From assembly GCF_050947875.1 (NCBI RefSeq), contig NC_134569.1, positions 39,797,777 through 39,861,776 on the forward strand: a stretch of DNA of 64,000 bases. Direction: 5' to 3'. Position 1 is the first letter of the stretch. The number at the start of each line of letters is the position of its first letter. Source of the DNA: Dermacentor variabilis (taxonomy: Eukaryota > Arthropoda > Arachnida > Ixodida > Ixodidae). Made by a program: the position numbers and the translations under genes. A model generated the notes under the pieces. The model was given only the letters and a program-made list of their open reading frames with translations, ran no database searches and was not told the origin of the DNA. Below are positions 1-11,668 of this stretch, in pieces.

Positions 1-500
1 TCGCGACCGCAGGTCCGAAACGGCATTAATTGAAGCCACCACCACCGCCATTTTGATTATTTCGCCGCCTCGAACCAGCGCTCTCGCACGCAGATCCGCT
101 GGCAGCCGTAGCCACCACCGCGGCAACGCTACGCGTAGCTGCTTTGACGGTCACTATTGAGGCTCTTGGCTTTCGGTTCCGTGTTTTTCATTGAAAGAAT
201 TCGCCGCTGTCAGTAATGGCACCGACTCCGCCTCTGTAATCCTCACGATTGGCTTCAAAGCTTAGGAAGCATGGCGCGTCGCATAATGCCGGTTCCCGAA
301 AGGCAGCTTCACCTCTGCACAGCAATGCTACGCGGTGAAGTGTACTTGAAGTATTGCGGTGAAGCTTAGGAAGCGTGGGAAGGGGCAGTTGTCACGGGAC
401 AGAGCACGTATTCCATAATTATACACGCGTGCGCCCGTCGTCTCCTGTAACAGGGCGAGCACCGATCTACCTAGTAAGTGTACTGGCAGGCCTTCAGAGC
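1..500 (-). mobile_element. Fragment of pogo/Tigger-like family C (window edge)
   Basis: Reverse complement matches 35380-35830 throughout, for example cagatccgctggcagccg here against cggctgccagcagatctg there, and ttataattatacacgcg-type sequence near 410-430. It is the interior of the element whose full copy with TA-flanked ends is at 35187-36280. Truncated by the window edge; no terminus is present. Confidence 0.75.
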
Positions 501-3146
501 TTTTTCGGACATGCCTGTGAGGATTTGAGCCCTTAAGGGCAGTAAAAGACATGCATTCATATATTTGGACTGCCCGATTTGATTTTTCTGACGTTTTCTT
601 GGCCCCTAGGGAGTAGGAAAAATGAATGTTGACTGTACAACTGACCAAGTGGATGCTTCAAATGGTTCGTGGGGTGAACACACTGCGGAACGATGACAAG
701 AACAGAAATGACTGTCGCATTGAGTAAAGATCGGGAAAGGAACTGTGCCGCCTCTTTTTTGAAAAAGCTTGAGCTGAAAAAGCAAAGTGTTGGCTGACAC
801 AAAGATGCAGGTGACCCTCATTTAAATCAATATAAACTCTTGAAAGCAGTGAAACACAAAACGGAGGCATTGTGCGTGGGCAAACACATGTGAGGACATT
901 TGAGGTTGACTTTCCAACTGCTGAGAAAGAAGTCTCACTTATGACAAAGTTTGGGCCTAATACCAATGATCTTGCTATAACTTTATAGAAAGAGCTAATT
1001 TTTGAAAATATTTGCTTCTGTATGCGTATGTTTTTATTCGTATTTGAAAATGTTCGACTCGATTTACAATGGGCTTCATCATTTTTCGCTATTGAATATA
1101 TTTTATTTGCGGTCAATTTTACTATCCCCTCCCTTCAGTTTTCTATTTTGAATAAAATAAACAGTACTCCTTACTATTCAAACTGGATGAAGTTGTGTTT
1201 TATTTTTATTTTATTTTTAATGCTTACTTGAGAGTGACAGCGTCAGGCGACGTGGTGTCAGCCTGTCTTGACATAAAATAAAGTTCTGTGTCGCTCAGAG
1301 AAAACCTGCAAAAGTCAGAGAATTTGAAAATGTTAACTTGGTCGACACCCTGAGCTTTGTTATATCAAGGTTTGACTGCATTATGTTCCGATTTGATATG
1401 TCACCATTGTGCAGTGTTCCCACGTCTTGCGTTGCATTTGAACATGGTGGCACGCACTTACCTAGGCCCCCCCTTGCGCCCATGCCACCACTCCTCACAC
1501 ACATTCCTAAAGCACTGCCAAGTCAATCTTGAGACTTGACAGCTATTCGGTGGTAAACGTTTTGCTGCCTTTTTCAGTCCTTTTGGATGGTGGTAGTTAT
1601 CGGCATCTCCTGAGGTGTAAAGGCCAGTTTTATCATCGATTCAATGCCCCCGCAATTAACTCAAGGTGCGTTCAGCTGTCAGTATATATGGCAACGGTCA
1701 TATGCATCACTGTTGCTTCGTTAGTTCAACATTCTTTGTTTAGACTGATCCAGGGACGAGGAAAGAGATTCAGTTCCTAGTCAGCTGGTCTGTATGCTCG
1801 TGAAACAAGTTGCTGCCAGAGAAAACACCAGTTGCATTTAACTTTTCCTCTTGCTTCATTATTTCCTCGAGTGATGGTGCGCCGCTATACTGGCAGGTTT
1901 TCGGAACCATATACAGTGATACGGGTTAGGCAAAATATAAAATAAAATCATGAAACAGCGTCCATCATCAAACCCTGCAATAACTGTTAAACCCATAAGA
2001 AATATGAATGTCGCTCGTTACCTCATCTGGTTTTTCCCTAATTGTACAGCACTTTTCATACAAAATTGGCAACTGGAAACAAGAGTCACAAGGAGTTGAG
2101 AAATTAAGCGATCTACTCAGGGAGGGAGACGAGGCAACAGCCAAACAGCAAGGAAAAGTGAAAGTTAACAAATTGAACTGTTTTTTTTTTTGTGTGTGTG
2201 TGTGCAAAAATATTTATGGATCAACATCTTTTTATTTAAGAAGTTTAGAGAAAACGCCGCCGGTAGTAGAGAATGATTCCGCATGTTTTGAATAATGCTT
2301 CTGCAGTTATCAGTCAAGCCACCTGACATAGCCACAGCCACTTCTCTGCTGTGCTTATGTGGGTATTTTTCTAACCTTCCGCGATGGGTGCAGTACGTCT
2401 AGAACCGCAACTTCCTATGCTCTACATGGTTGTACGGGGCTGGCAGCCATGCACCGTTGAGCAACTTCCCAACTAACAATATGAGTCAGTTTTGGCACAT
2501 AACTTGGTAAATCAGTAAATGATAAATCCAAAAGAACTGTCACTTCTGCAAATATATATTTCTCTATAATTCTTCCAGAGCTAATTTAAAAAACAGTACT
2601 AGAAATCTTTATTTTACTCTTTCGCTTGTTTACTTGTTCTTGGCAGTGTTCTTCCTGCGCATCTTTCCTACGTGAGTCCATTTGATGTGGGTCCTTGGAG
2701 AGGTGTATCTCACAAACGCGCCTGTGAGATACACCTTATTTCATTTCTCTTTTGCAGGTTTATGCATCTTTATGGCAAATGGTGGGCATTATTCACAGTT
2801 GTACTAGTAAAGGGACACCCCCTCCCCCCTCTATTGCATAGAAAAGTTGCCTTAGGCTGCACCCCCCCCCCCCAAAAAAAAAAAAATCCTGGCTATGTGC
2901 CTGCATGGTGGTCACCTAAATGTAGTGATGCAAAGGAAAATTTCTTCTCGCACAATAAATGTACACATTTCAACAAGCGACTGAAGTTTCACAAGCCAGA
3001 CAAGCATATAGGGAGACACCGTGCACAGAGCAGTTGGCAAAGCACCCAAAGAAGGGTTCACTGGTTAAAATCTATCAAGAACCATGCACACTGGGCCAGA
3101 TCCAACAAGCGCAGGGCTACATTTATTTTGGGGCCAGCAGGGGTCT
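501..3146. other. No gene recognised; AT-rich, low-complexity patches
   Basis: No exon or complete repeat recognised. Around 1345-1378 a decayed pogo-like terminus (atatcaaggtttgactgca) is present. Short (TG)n at about 2190-2205 and a poly-C/poly-A patch at 2863-2886 are present. Earlier CAP-G-like exons were looked for here and not found. Confidence 0.5.
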
Positions 3147-3275
3147 TAAACCCCTGACACACAGGCAAAACTAAAGTCCTTTGCAGTAAACCCCTTTTGT
3201 TACTCTGAAGGACCCTTTGCAGAAAGGAGTTGCGCCGATGACACACGGCACCACTCTAACTCCTTTAGGTGGTTT
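3147..3275 (+). repeat. Repeat with CCCCTGACACAC / AAAGTCCTTT end, left copy
   Basis: Starts acccctgacacacaggcaaa and contains taaagtcctttgc and a second gatgacacacgg motif. Its start is complementary to the end of the copy at 4075-4250, so the two form an inverted pair around a coding exon. Confidence 0.6.
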
Positions 3276-3649
3276 GAACGCCGCAATAAAAATAGCTTGT
3301 TAAAGCAGCAAGAGAGAAAACATTTTTAAAAAGCTGCGTATTTAGATTGCACTTAGCTACTGTAGGACACAAAAACTTTTTTTCTTTTTTTGTTGTTGAT
3401 AGCTTATAATGCGCATATTAGTTCATTTTATTCGCGTTCTTAGCAGCAATCTAAATTAGTCCAGCAACTATGTACAGTTGGTGTTTTTCTATGCTACAGT
3501 GCACTAGAATAGCTGTGCATGCTGTTTATTCTGGTGCTGGCCCCATTTCTGTCGTATTTTTTCACGTCTTTATTGTCCCTTCCTTCATGCGTGCAGGCGT
3601 AGCACGTTTTATTCAGTGGGTTATTTGCACACTTGTGTTCGCGTGACAG

Positions 3650-3769
3650 AACTGCGCATTTGCATCATGGCTCAGCGAAACGCTAGTGATGAAGCAAGAG
3701 TTGAGGTCGCTCTTGGATCTCTTCTAGATGAGATAAATGCAGCCAAGGCGAAAGTAGAAAACATCAAAG
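3650..3769 (+). CDS. CAP-G-like exon (antepenultimate + 1 visible)
   Basis: Acceptor gcgtgacag; reads (E)LRICIMAQRNASDEARVEV and SLLDEINAAKAKVENIK, ending AAAG|gtccac. The donor is weak at +3 to +6, but the phase (one base left over) joins exactly with the next exon. The exon is bracketed by an inverted pair of related repeats (3147-3270 and 4075-4250). Confidence 0.5.
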
Positions 3770-6700
3770 GTCCACTCATCATGAGCATGCTTCATGTTGA
3801 CTGCTTCCGCACTGTACCCTCGAGCTGCGAACTGCGGAAGGTGGGCCTACATGCGCAATGAACGATGGTTTCACAATGCTAACACACCCAAGACGATGCA
3901 GGAAATGACAGTCAGAATTCAACATGGCGGCACTGTCGACGTGATGCGAACGTTTGAGTATATCTTCACTGTTCGACAAATCACATTACCGCTAAAAATT
4001 AAAACATTTTCGCAAGGTAAAAAAATACTTATGGGGCACCGTAGCTGTGTGGCAGGTTCCCTTCTATTGACGAGTTGTGCACGCTGTGTGCGAGAGTAAC
4101 TCCTTTTCCGCTCGAAAAGTGCGATCTCCTTTCCTGCGAAGGAACTTTGCGTTAAGGGAGATACTCCTTTCTCGTGTGTCACTCCGCTTGAACGCCTTTC
4201 CGGTAGATGTCCCCTTACCTAAAGGACTTTAGAGTGCCCGTGTGTTAGGGGTATTATATGCATTGCATAATCATCAGTTCTCTTTAGTCAGCTTCGTTGC
4301 AATAAAGCTGTATCATGTGGTGAAGCATATGCAAAATAGTTAGGTGAAGCATAACAAAAGTGGAGAGGGGCTGCTGTCATGGAACATCATATGTGGCCAT
4401 TAATTATACACACGCGCCCACTCCGTCCCCAGTGACGGTGTCAATGCTGAGGCATCTAATGTCATTGGCAGCCATTCAGGACTGTTACAGGCATAGCTGT
4501 AGTGATAGCCACTGCGGTTGCTTAGCGGCTATGGTGTTGCACTGCTACGCACGAGGTTGTGGGATCAAATCCCAACCATGGTGACCGCATTTCGACGGGA
4601 GCGAAATGCAAAGACTTCTGTGTGCACTGCATTTGGGGGCATGTTAAAGATCCCCTAGAGGTCAAAATTAATCTGGAGTCCCCCACTACGGCTTGCCTCC
4701 TAGTAAAATTGTGGTTTTGGCACGTAAAACCTCAGAATTCATTGCTGTGGTGATTTGCAGCCTTCCTCACACAGTTAAGTTCTTTTTCTGTGGTTCCTTA
4801 AAAATGTATCAATGCGGTTCTAGCTAGTACGGAAATGTTTGCTGCAATTTACACTGTCCATTAAAATACAAGTCTTACTTTGTGCAATTCAGTTGAGCCT
4901 TGTTGTAACGAAGTCTCATGACACAAATGTGCCTTCATTATATCTGATATTCATTGTAAGGATATATCTGTTACACACTTATATCAGCAAGGCATATATT
5001 AGATTTGTTTTGTTATATTCTTTCACGCTATAGTACTGAGGTTCAACTGAAGGTTAAAGCTTCGCTTTAGCAAAAGCTTTAACCTTCAGTTTTCTCCACG
5101 GTTTGCTTTTCCACTTTCATCCAATGCATGTTCCTGCCTGGTAACATAATTTGTTGTTTCTCTACCGCCGTACCCATTCTGTACCTGTCTAACCAAATAG
5201 CTGGGCTGAAATTCTACATTTTTACCTAATTGTTCCGTTTGGTCCCTTGCAGGCAACCTTTGGCTGGCAAGAACCAAGGACCAGCACCGGAGCAGACACT
5301 AGCGCACCTAGACCAACTGAGGCAGCACTGCAAACAAACATCATGTGAGCACATGGCTTTGCTAATGAGTCAGATGTCATACTGCTGGTGGTGTGTAGTA
5401 GGTCAACCATAACCAGTCCTGTAACTCTGCGTTGAGCTAGGTGTGTCCCCAGATGCAGGTCCGTGAGACTCGGGTGACTGAGCTTGAACTGTAAGGCCTA
5501 AATGGCGGTGCTGAACTTGCACCACAACCAAAGCTTGGAGTTGCAGGAAAGTTAAACCTATGGAAAAGCACCGCCTGTGCATAGCATGCAATTAAAGCTT
5601 TTCTAGGGTTCTTGAGATGTACAAGTCTTACTAAGACTTCATGGTTAGCTTTAGCATATATATGAATACATAACATATAATATTTATATATAATATATAT
5701 TATTACGATATCATCGAGCAATGCTCAAGGGACTAGCCGCCACGAGAACGACAACAAAGTGGGTCTGTGCCCTTGGCGCGGGCGAGTGTCGGCCTGGTGG
5801 TCTGGCTGCAGTGTAAATACCCTGTATATAGCCTCTGTCATCTGTGTTTTTCCACACGTAACAATATACATAATATTATATATAATGTGTATATGTATTG
5901 TTTGTGTGATCATTGTGTATAGTGTCATATATTTTTCACCCAACACCTGAACTGCAAACATTGAAGCCGTGATGCTGCCTTGAGTTCCTGCGATTGTTCT
6001 GCTATTTTGTTTGAATTTCTACTTTGTAATCCTTAATAACATGTCTGATTTTTCTCGTGATAGTCGTTATGAACTCTTTCCTGACTCAATATGGTGTAGG
6101 GTTATAATCAAAACTCGTTGTCTGTGCAGTGCACATGTAAAAGCAGGGACAGCAGAAAAGGAAATGCACAATTCTGTTGTCCCCATTTTTATGTGAGCAC
6201 TACACGAACCACAACATAAATAAGTACCAGCTTGCTACATTTTCTATCCTAATGTTGTAATCAAACTTGTAACAGAAGGTAACATAAAAAAAGGAGAATC
6301 GCATGGGAGAACATGAAGAACAAGCACTCATAATCAAAGCTGGGTATCGGGCCTTTTAAACAGCTCTGGTGAGATGGTAGGTAGCAGGAAAGGCCTCGAT
6401 AACACAAGTGGGAATGGGGGCATTAGGGCTGGAGAAGGTCACGTGGGTTGTGCACAACCTGCGCTTTTAATGAAAAGCCACCCGTGTGACAGTTTCATAC
6501 TGTACTGTTGACTTTGTTGTAGCAATGGATAACCGTATTGGAGGGATGTAGAAAGCACAGTCACGTCTACCTCATTTTCCTTTATATAAGATAGAGCACT
6601 GCAGTTGATGCCATCTCATCCCTCTTTCTTTTCCCCAGTCTTTGGTCAGGGGGCCATTCAAGCGGCTCTTTCTCAAGTCCAGGCCACATCCACTGAAGCA

Positions 6701-9700
6701 CAGAAAACAAAGTAAGTGTACTTGGCAGAAGAACATAACAAAAAAATTTTCTGTGCTTTTTGATTCACGTTTCTATAGTTGCAGAGCATGTTGACAGACA
6801 TGGCAGCCTCAGCAAAATATAATGTTCTTGCATTGCCGGCTCAGATATATCGAATAGCGTGGGGATCGCAAAATAGTTCGATATAGCCAGAATTCTATAT
6901 ATAAAATCACGTAAAAAATGTGTCAAAAGCTTCTGCAAATCAATCAATGAACCAAGGGCGCGATCGGGGATTGTTGTTCGGAGCACGCGTTTGGGTGCAC
7001 TGCACGCAGTTAGCATAGCGCAAGCCGACTTCATCAGCCGCACAAAGTCGGCGCGGTCTAGGCCAATCGTGCGCTCCGAACAATGATCCCCGGTCGCCCC
7101 CCAAATGTTGTGCAGTAAATACTCGAAACTTCACAGAAAGTATTTATTTATTTGGCTGAAAGTACTGCAGTAGTGTAGTGTAGCCTGCTTCTTATTGGGA
7201 GCCACATTTCTTAAACATGGAATCCTCAACATAGTCTAAACGATCCACAAGTGATAGGCCAGTGCCCTCTATTGCGCCACAGTAGCAGCATAGAAGGGCC
7301 AAAGCAACTACAGCCTCAGTTGAAGTCGGGAGCAGGGCAACATCAGCACTTGCAGGATCAACCTTGGCAGCATCTTCGTTTGGCTGCTACTTCTGCTGCG
7401 ATCTCCACGTCTGTCAATCAAAGCATTTTGAAACGCTGTCAATAACAAAGTATTAAGTGGCGTCTGCCAAGGCATCTATGAGTGAGCCCAGCGCGCGCGC
7501 GCTGTCGCACGTCCTTGCGGATGCAAACCTCACCTGTGCGAACCTCGCCTCTGTGCCATTCCTCACCTCGCGAGGAATGGCACAGAGTGCGGCACTGAGG
7601 AGCAGTCAGTGCGGCGAATGCAATGTGTCATTGACGTTGTCGAACTAGCCAAGCCGCCTGGCTTGGTTGCACACAACGATCGCAAGGCGCGATCGATGTG
7701 TGCAGCTATATTGCGCAGCAGTCGGGAACGCTCATCACACCACCGTTAACTTCGAGGGTGTTGCAGGAATGCTCACCGCCTGACCACAGAGCGCACGTGG
7801 TCTGGGATGGCGGAGTTCAATATATCCATTTTACATTCGACCCTGTTCGAAATTAAAAATTAAAAATGCATGCAATTTTTCAGGTGATATAGAAAGTGTT
7901 CGATATATGCAATAATTTGATATATCCGTGTCCGATATATCGAGGTTTGACTGTATCATGTAAAATCAGAAACAGTAGGTAAAGTTGGTGGAACAAATAA
8001 AATAGCTGAGCCATAAACACATTTGTCAATCATAACTGTCTCTTGTTTTTCAGTGTAGTATGTTCATTACACACTAGAGTATATATGTCTATGAAAGGGT
8101 GGGAAAGATGCAAAGGTTGAAGACTGGGCATGTTGGTATAGCACATTAGAGGTTGGATTGCGCAACATTTTGACGAGACACATAGAAGAGAAACACACAA
8201 AACGGAGCACTTTGGCCCAAAATGCAGTTATGAAACATTACAAAACCTTGGCACTGCTTTGCAGAAAAGCAAGTGTTTGCACATAACATCTAATTTTTTT
8301 GCATTGAACCACATCAATTTCAGGTACAGTGACCTTTTCGCTTTGGCGGATGATGCGGAAGAGATCAAAGCCCCACCTTCAACACCTCCCAAGGGGTCAT
8401 CATCAAGGGGTGGCCGAGGGGGAAAGGCTAGCAATGCTAGTTCCTCTTCGCAGAAGGCAGCCGCGTCCAGAGTGAAAGCCGTTCTAGCAGACTCTGACTC
8501 CAGCACTGAGAGCAGTGAGGTGAGGTACACCTGTACATTACACAAAGGGTGAAATGAATTAATGTTCATCTCATCGTCCATCAAAAACAGTGGCAGCATC
8601 TCCAGGTTTATGCAAAGGACCATTTGTATGTTACCACTACTCCTCTTATCCTCAGCTTCATCATTCATCCCCATACTTTCACTCCCCTTCCGTCTTCCCC
8701 AGTGCAGAGTAGCAGGCTGGGGCACTGCAGCCCAGGCCAACCTATCTGCCTTTTTCTATAAATAAAATGCCTCTCCCGTATGTTTCAGGTAGGTTTAGCA
8801 TTAATTGTAATGTTTCAATTAATTCATGAACACATATCCGGCTCGTTTGAATGACCGTCAGTGTTTTAATTATGAATATCTGGTTGTAGCAGATTGGGCC
8901 AGTCTGGTAGTACACTAACTAGCCCAAAAAGCTAGCTGGTAGCAGGCCTGTAAAATTGAAAGACACTGAAGGCAAATATTAGGTCAACGAGAGTGATAGA
9001 TCAATGCTCGAGAACGTCTAAGGCGTCAATATTATTGAAAACAGGGCGTTACTAGTCGAGAAATTGAGGTAAATGCAGGACGCTATTAGAGACTCCCCCC
9101 AGAACATTCAAGTTCTAGCGCGATGACGTAGACAATCCTCATTCTAAATATTTCACTAGTACTCAACCACTCGTGATAAAATAATAATTACATTGCATTA
9201 TAAGATGGAAGAAAATGCTACTTTTTCAGTTCTATTCAATGTTTAGAAAAAAGAACTCACTTGCATTACCCTTGACAAGGATGCAGGCAGTCATGAGGTC
9301 TAGTTTTCGCTCGGCTCTGTACCACCTGTGCTTTTGCGTTTCGATAGTTTAGCTTTGTATTTTTGTTATCATGTGCTGGTTTGCGAAACTCACAAACTGC
9401 AAGTAGCAGAAAATTTCATGTCCCTGTGATGTTGTGGAATGTTCAAATGGACCACGCCATTGGAGCAAGAGCAGCTGCAGCAGCGAATGTACAGGTGAAT
9501 CCAGCGCTTTGTCTTGGCTCGGTTTCTCCATCGCAGCGCATTTGTGTTTTGCAAAAAAGAAATGTAGTCCTATTTGTTGGGAGCCGTTTTACTCATGAAG
9601 GCAGCAAAGGGCTATGATGGCGCATGCAACGTCGTTGCGCCCCGCTCGGGGACGGGTGATTTGAATTGTGCTAAAGGTATGCGGACCCTTCAGACATTAT

Positions 9701-11668
9701 TCCCTCTTAAACTAAGTCTTTTCTTGGCACGCGACAAGAGCTCTGAGGTTTCTGGAATGGTATTTTAACTGTCCACATTGACTTAATATTTGCCTTTAGT
9801 GCCCCTTGAGAGTCTCGGGAGCATACATGTCTACAGCACAGATGATGCTCACACCTAGGCACGTGCATTGTTCATACACGAGGGAAGTGAGTAGAATCTG
9901 TGGTTCGTATAGTCTTTCGTATGTGAAGAACATACCTTTGTTGCTGTTGCACTTCTCGAAGTCCGACATGCCAAAATGCAAGCTCTCAGGAAGAATACTT
10001 ATGCTCTGCATCAACTTGGTAGTATATACAGTAAAACCTCATTAAACCGTACCCGCTTTAACAGTAGTATAATTTTAAGAGTAATAAAGTCAAATCCTCG
10101 ACTCGGCGGCCATTGAACACAATGTGTTTTGTATCTGCATAAACCGTACCAGCTTATTGCGTACATATCGGTTAACACGTAGTGTTTCCACTTTTAGTCG
10201 CGCAAACACGGCGGTGCGTCGTCTCCATCGAGCGGCCCAGCAGAACAACAAGCTTCAGAGATCGGAACAACGACCTCCAAGCGCCCTGTGCGTTTGCGCG
10301 TGAAGCGACATCAACATCAAAATCGTTTCGGCGCCGTGCCAGAGAGCATTGTGGCGTCGTGCAACCAAGGACTCGCGTCATGCCGAAGCTCGGATAGCTG
10401 GGTGCTCAGCATAGAAGAAAAATTATACATTGTTCGTGCCATGTTCGTGCTATCGAACGCAACACTAAGAATTCGGCGCTGGCATGCGAGAGGGATCTGC
10501 TGTTGACTACGGTGTGTGGCATTTTGAATGCGAAGAAGTTTTGAATGCCAAGATGACGAACACAATCGTCGCGACGAGAACAGCACCTCTCAATGAAAAA
10601 AGCGCCCCACAACTTTTGCAGCACTACCGCGCGAATGGACGGAAAATACGTAACGCCAACGAGGAATCTACCATGCGAGTGTTTGCTGAGAAGAGGGTGC
10701 GGGCTGAAAAGCTGGCTGGCAGCTTCAGTAAGTTTGAGGCCGCTGTCGTCGCTGCTAGCCCGCCATGGCATCAAACAAAAATAACACTTTTGTCACACGA
10801 AGTGAATAAATACTGCATGTTTTCTTCCCCTTTCATTGCACTCTCTCTGAGTTCAGTTTTGGCAGGTAAGTGGACGAACTCGTGCTATTTCGGTTAAGCA
10901 GTACTATCGTTTGGTACATACTTTTTCCGAGTTCCAGCCAACTACGGTTTAACGAGGTTTCACTATGTATATTTTCTTCTTCTAGCTGCCACCACTCGAA
11001 AACACATCTTTGTGTTCAAAGCCGTATGTGCTTGTTCTCTTGTGTTACTGCCTGTACTGATGTGGCAACACTGTTACAACACGTTGTCATAATGCATTAT
11101 ATATATGGCGTAATTTTCCCTGATTTTAATGTAGGGCTCTCCTCACAATATTCTCTCCAAGTTGTCTTGCGAATCTCTTTCATGCTTTCATACAGAAGTA
11201 CTGGTGACTGCATTCCATTCTTCGTTGGGTACACAAACAGCAAGCAGTACTGCCTTTCATTAAAATGTTTTATATTGTGCAAAATGACATTTTTATCATT
11301 GTTTAGCTGTGAAGATGGGACTGAGTGAAAGGAAGTTGCTGGTGGGTGGACCTCCTGCCCACAGGCACTGTAACTGTCTTTATTCAATGTGTCTGTTTTT
11401 GTTGCATATGAGGACTGTAAACTGGATAGTAATATTTGTAAGGGTGTTATTTGTTAGAACGACCTGTAATGAATGCATTTTGCAAATTTGTTCCAATCTT
11501 GTGTCATTTAGAACCAGTCTCACTTAAATTTTTATCACTGTTGTGGCTTTTATGTGCACTTAACACAAGTGTGGTGTTTATTGCTTTTACTAGGATGAAG
11601 AAGCTGCCAAGCCCAAGCCCCCACGCAAAAAGAAGAAAACAGCACTTGTTATGTCAGACAGTGACTGA
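3650..11668 (+). CDS. 3' part of a gene, possibly condensin subunit CAP-G (C-terminus)
   Basis: Four exons join in phase: 3650-3769, 6639-6711, 8324-8519, 11594-11668 (TGA). The deduced tail starts ELRICIMAQRNASDE, has a helical stretch VEVALGSLLDEINAAKAKVE, then DLFALADDAEEI, a Ser/Gly/Arg/Lys-rich linker, an acidic cluster SDSSTESSEDEE and a basic end PRKKKKTALVMSDSD. The order matches my recollection of the NCAPG C-terminus: EIRVYTKAL, a leucine-rich helix, a basic linker, an ADSESD-like cluster, then PRRAKTAAL. NCAPG is a HEAT subunit of condensin I that compacts mitotic chromosomes. Only a low-complexity tail is visible, so another nuclear protein is possible. Upstream exons lie outside the window or were not found. 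Confidence 0.5.
4075..4250 (-). repeat. Repeat with CCCCTAACACAC / AAAGTCCTTT end, right copy
   Basis: Ends ctaaaggactttagagtgcc then cgtgtgttaggggt, the reverse complement of the 3147 copy. Interior carries several degenerate aaaggagt / actcctttc motifs. Probably a short non-autonomous DNA element of the tick genome. Confidence 0.6.
4310..4490 (-). mobile_element. Fragment of pogo/Tigger-like family C
   Basis: Matches 350-500 on the same strand (ggtgaagc, ttaattatacacacgcgcc, gaggcat...cagg) and therefore the reverse complement of about 35380-35470. Internal fragment, no termini. Confidence 0.6.
4505..4757 (+). mobile_element. tRNA-derived SINE (Ruka-like, tick)
   Basis: A-box-like tagcggctatgg (4523-4534) and B-box-like gttgtgggatcaaatccc (4556-4573), then the body typical of ixodid SINEs: gaaatgcaaagac, ttaaagatcccctagaggtc, ggagtcccccactacgg and ttttggcacgtaaaacctca. 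The 3' end is AT-rich. Lies in a CAP-G-like intron in sense orientation. Confidence 0.85.
4886..5052 (+). mobile_element. Short pogo-type MITE (family F)
   Basis: Begins ttcagttgagccttgttgta and ends actgaggttcaactgaa, which are inverted copies of each other. No coding potential. Sequence resembles the decayed region at 19010-19215 (ataacgaagt...) and the terminus at 46548. Confidence 0.65.
5046..5090. repeat. Perfect 17-bp hairpin
   Basis: Left arm actgaaggttaaagctt (5046-5062) and its exact reverse complement at 5074-5090, separated by 11 nt. It overlaps the right end of the MITE at 4886-5052. Could be a small foldback remnant; no evidence of transcription beyond lying in an intron. Confidence 0.7.
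5091..6638. other. Intron sequence, no feature recognised
   Basis: AT-rich intron of the CAP-G-like gene. Contains (TA)-rich patches near 5660-5710 and 5860-5900. No exon or repeat boundaries could be fixed. Confidence 0.5.
6639..6711 (+). CDS. CAP-G-like exon, 73 nt
   Basis: Good polypyrimidine acceptor (ctttcttttccccag) and strong donor (AAA|gtaagt). In the phase set by the previous exon it reads VFGQGAIQAALSQVQATSTE then AQKT with two bases over. Too short for the ORF search; found by splice signals and phase. Confidence 0.55.
6835..7955 (+). mobile_element. Pogo/Tigger-like non-autonomous element
   Basis: Right end is ccgatatatcgaggtttgac then TGTA, the pogo-type terminus (reverse complement TACAGTCAAACCTCGATATA). 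The left side near 6840-6895 holds matching gatatatcgaata and ttcgatatagcc motifs, but a clean left terminus is not visible, so the start is approximate. No transposase reading frame. It carries a hairpin at 7549-7587. Confidence 0.5.
7549..7587. repeat. Perfect 16-bp hairpin
   Basis: Arm ctctgtgccattcctc (7549-7564), 7-nt loop acctcgc, exact complementary arm 7572-7587. Lies inside the pogo-like element at 6835-7955. Confidence 0.8.
7956..8323. other. Intron sequence, no feature recognised
   Basis: Short AT-rich stretch between a transposon and an exon acceptor; nothing recognised. Confidence 0.5.
8324..8519 (+). CDS. CAP-G-like exon, Ser/Gly/Lys-rich linker and acidic cluster
   Basis: Acceptor caatttcag, donor AGTGAG|gtgagg. 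Reads (K)YSDLFALADDAEEIKAPPST, then a PKGSSSRGGRGGK basic stretch, SNASSSSQKAAASRVKAVLA and DSDSSTESSE. Codon use is G/C-richer than flanks. Probably a disordered nuclear tail with phosphorylatable serines. Confidence 0.75.
8520..10026. other. Intron sequence, no feature recognised
   Basis: Intron of the CAP-G-like gene. No coding exon or repeat with definable ends was recognised. Confidence 0.5.
10027..10965 (+). mobile_element. Pogo/Tigger family B, short copy
   Basis: Left end TACAGTAAAACCTCATTAAA, right end ggtttaacgaggtttcacta, flanked by TA. It keeps a decayed CENP-B-type helix-turn-helix start on + (VLSIEEKLYIVRAM at about 10401), a hallmark of pogo/Tigger transposases, but no catalytic domain. 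The second copy is at 47565-49911. Confidence 0.8.
10966..11593. other. Intron sequence, no feature recognised
   Basis: AT-rich sequence leading into the final exon acceptor at 11592-11593. Nothing recognised. Confidence 0.5.
11594..11668 (+). CDS. CAP-G-like last exon with stop
   Basis: Acceptor gcttttactag; reads DEEAAKPKPPRKKKKTALVM then SDSD and TGA. PPRKKKK is a plausible nuclear localisation signal and the terminal SDSD a CK2-type acidic end (inference). Phase 0 with the previous exon. Confidence 0.75.
   Translation, partial: DEEAAKPKPPRKKKKTALVMSDSD

Noticed and set aside
4523..4580. tRNA-like A and B boxes as a functional tRNA gene
   Set aside because: No cloverleaf can be completed and the body is a SINE; internal promoter remnants only.
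8228..8740. 170-codon minus-strand frame
   Set aside because: Antisense shadow of the CAP-G-like exon 8324-8519.
10484..10897. 137-codon + strand frame
   Set aside because: Inside Tigger family B; it does not match the transposase frame used upstream and no domain is visible.
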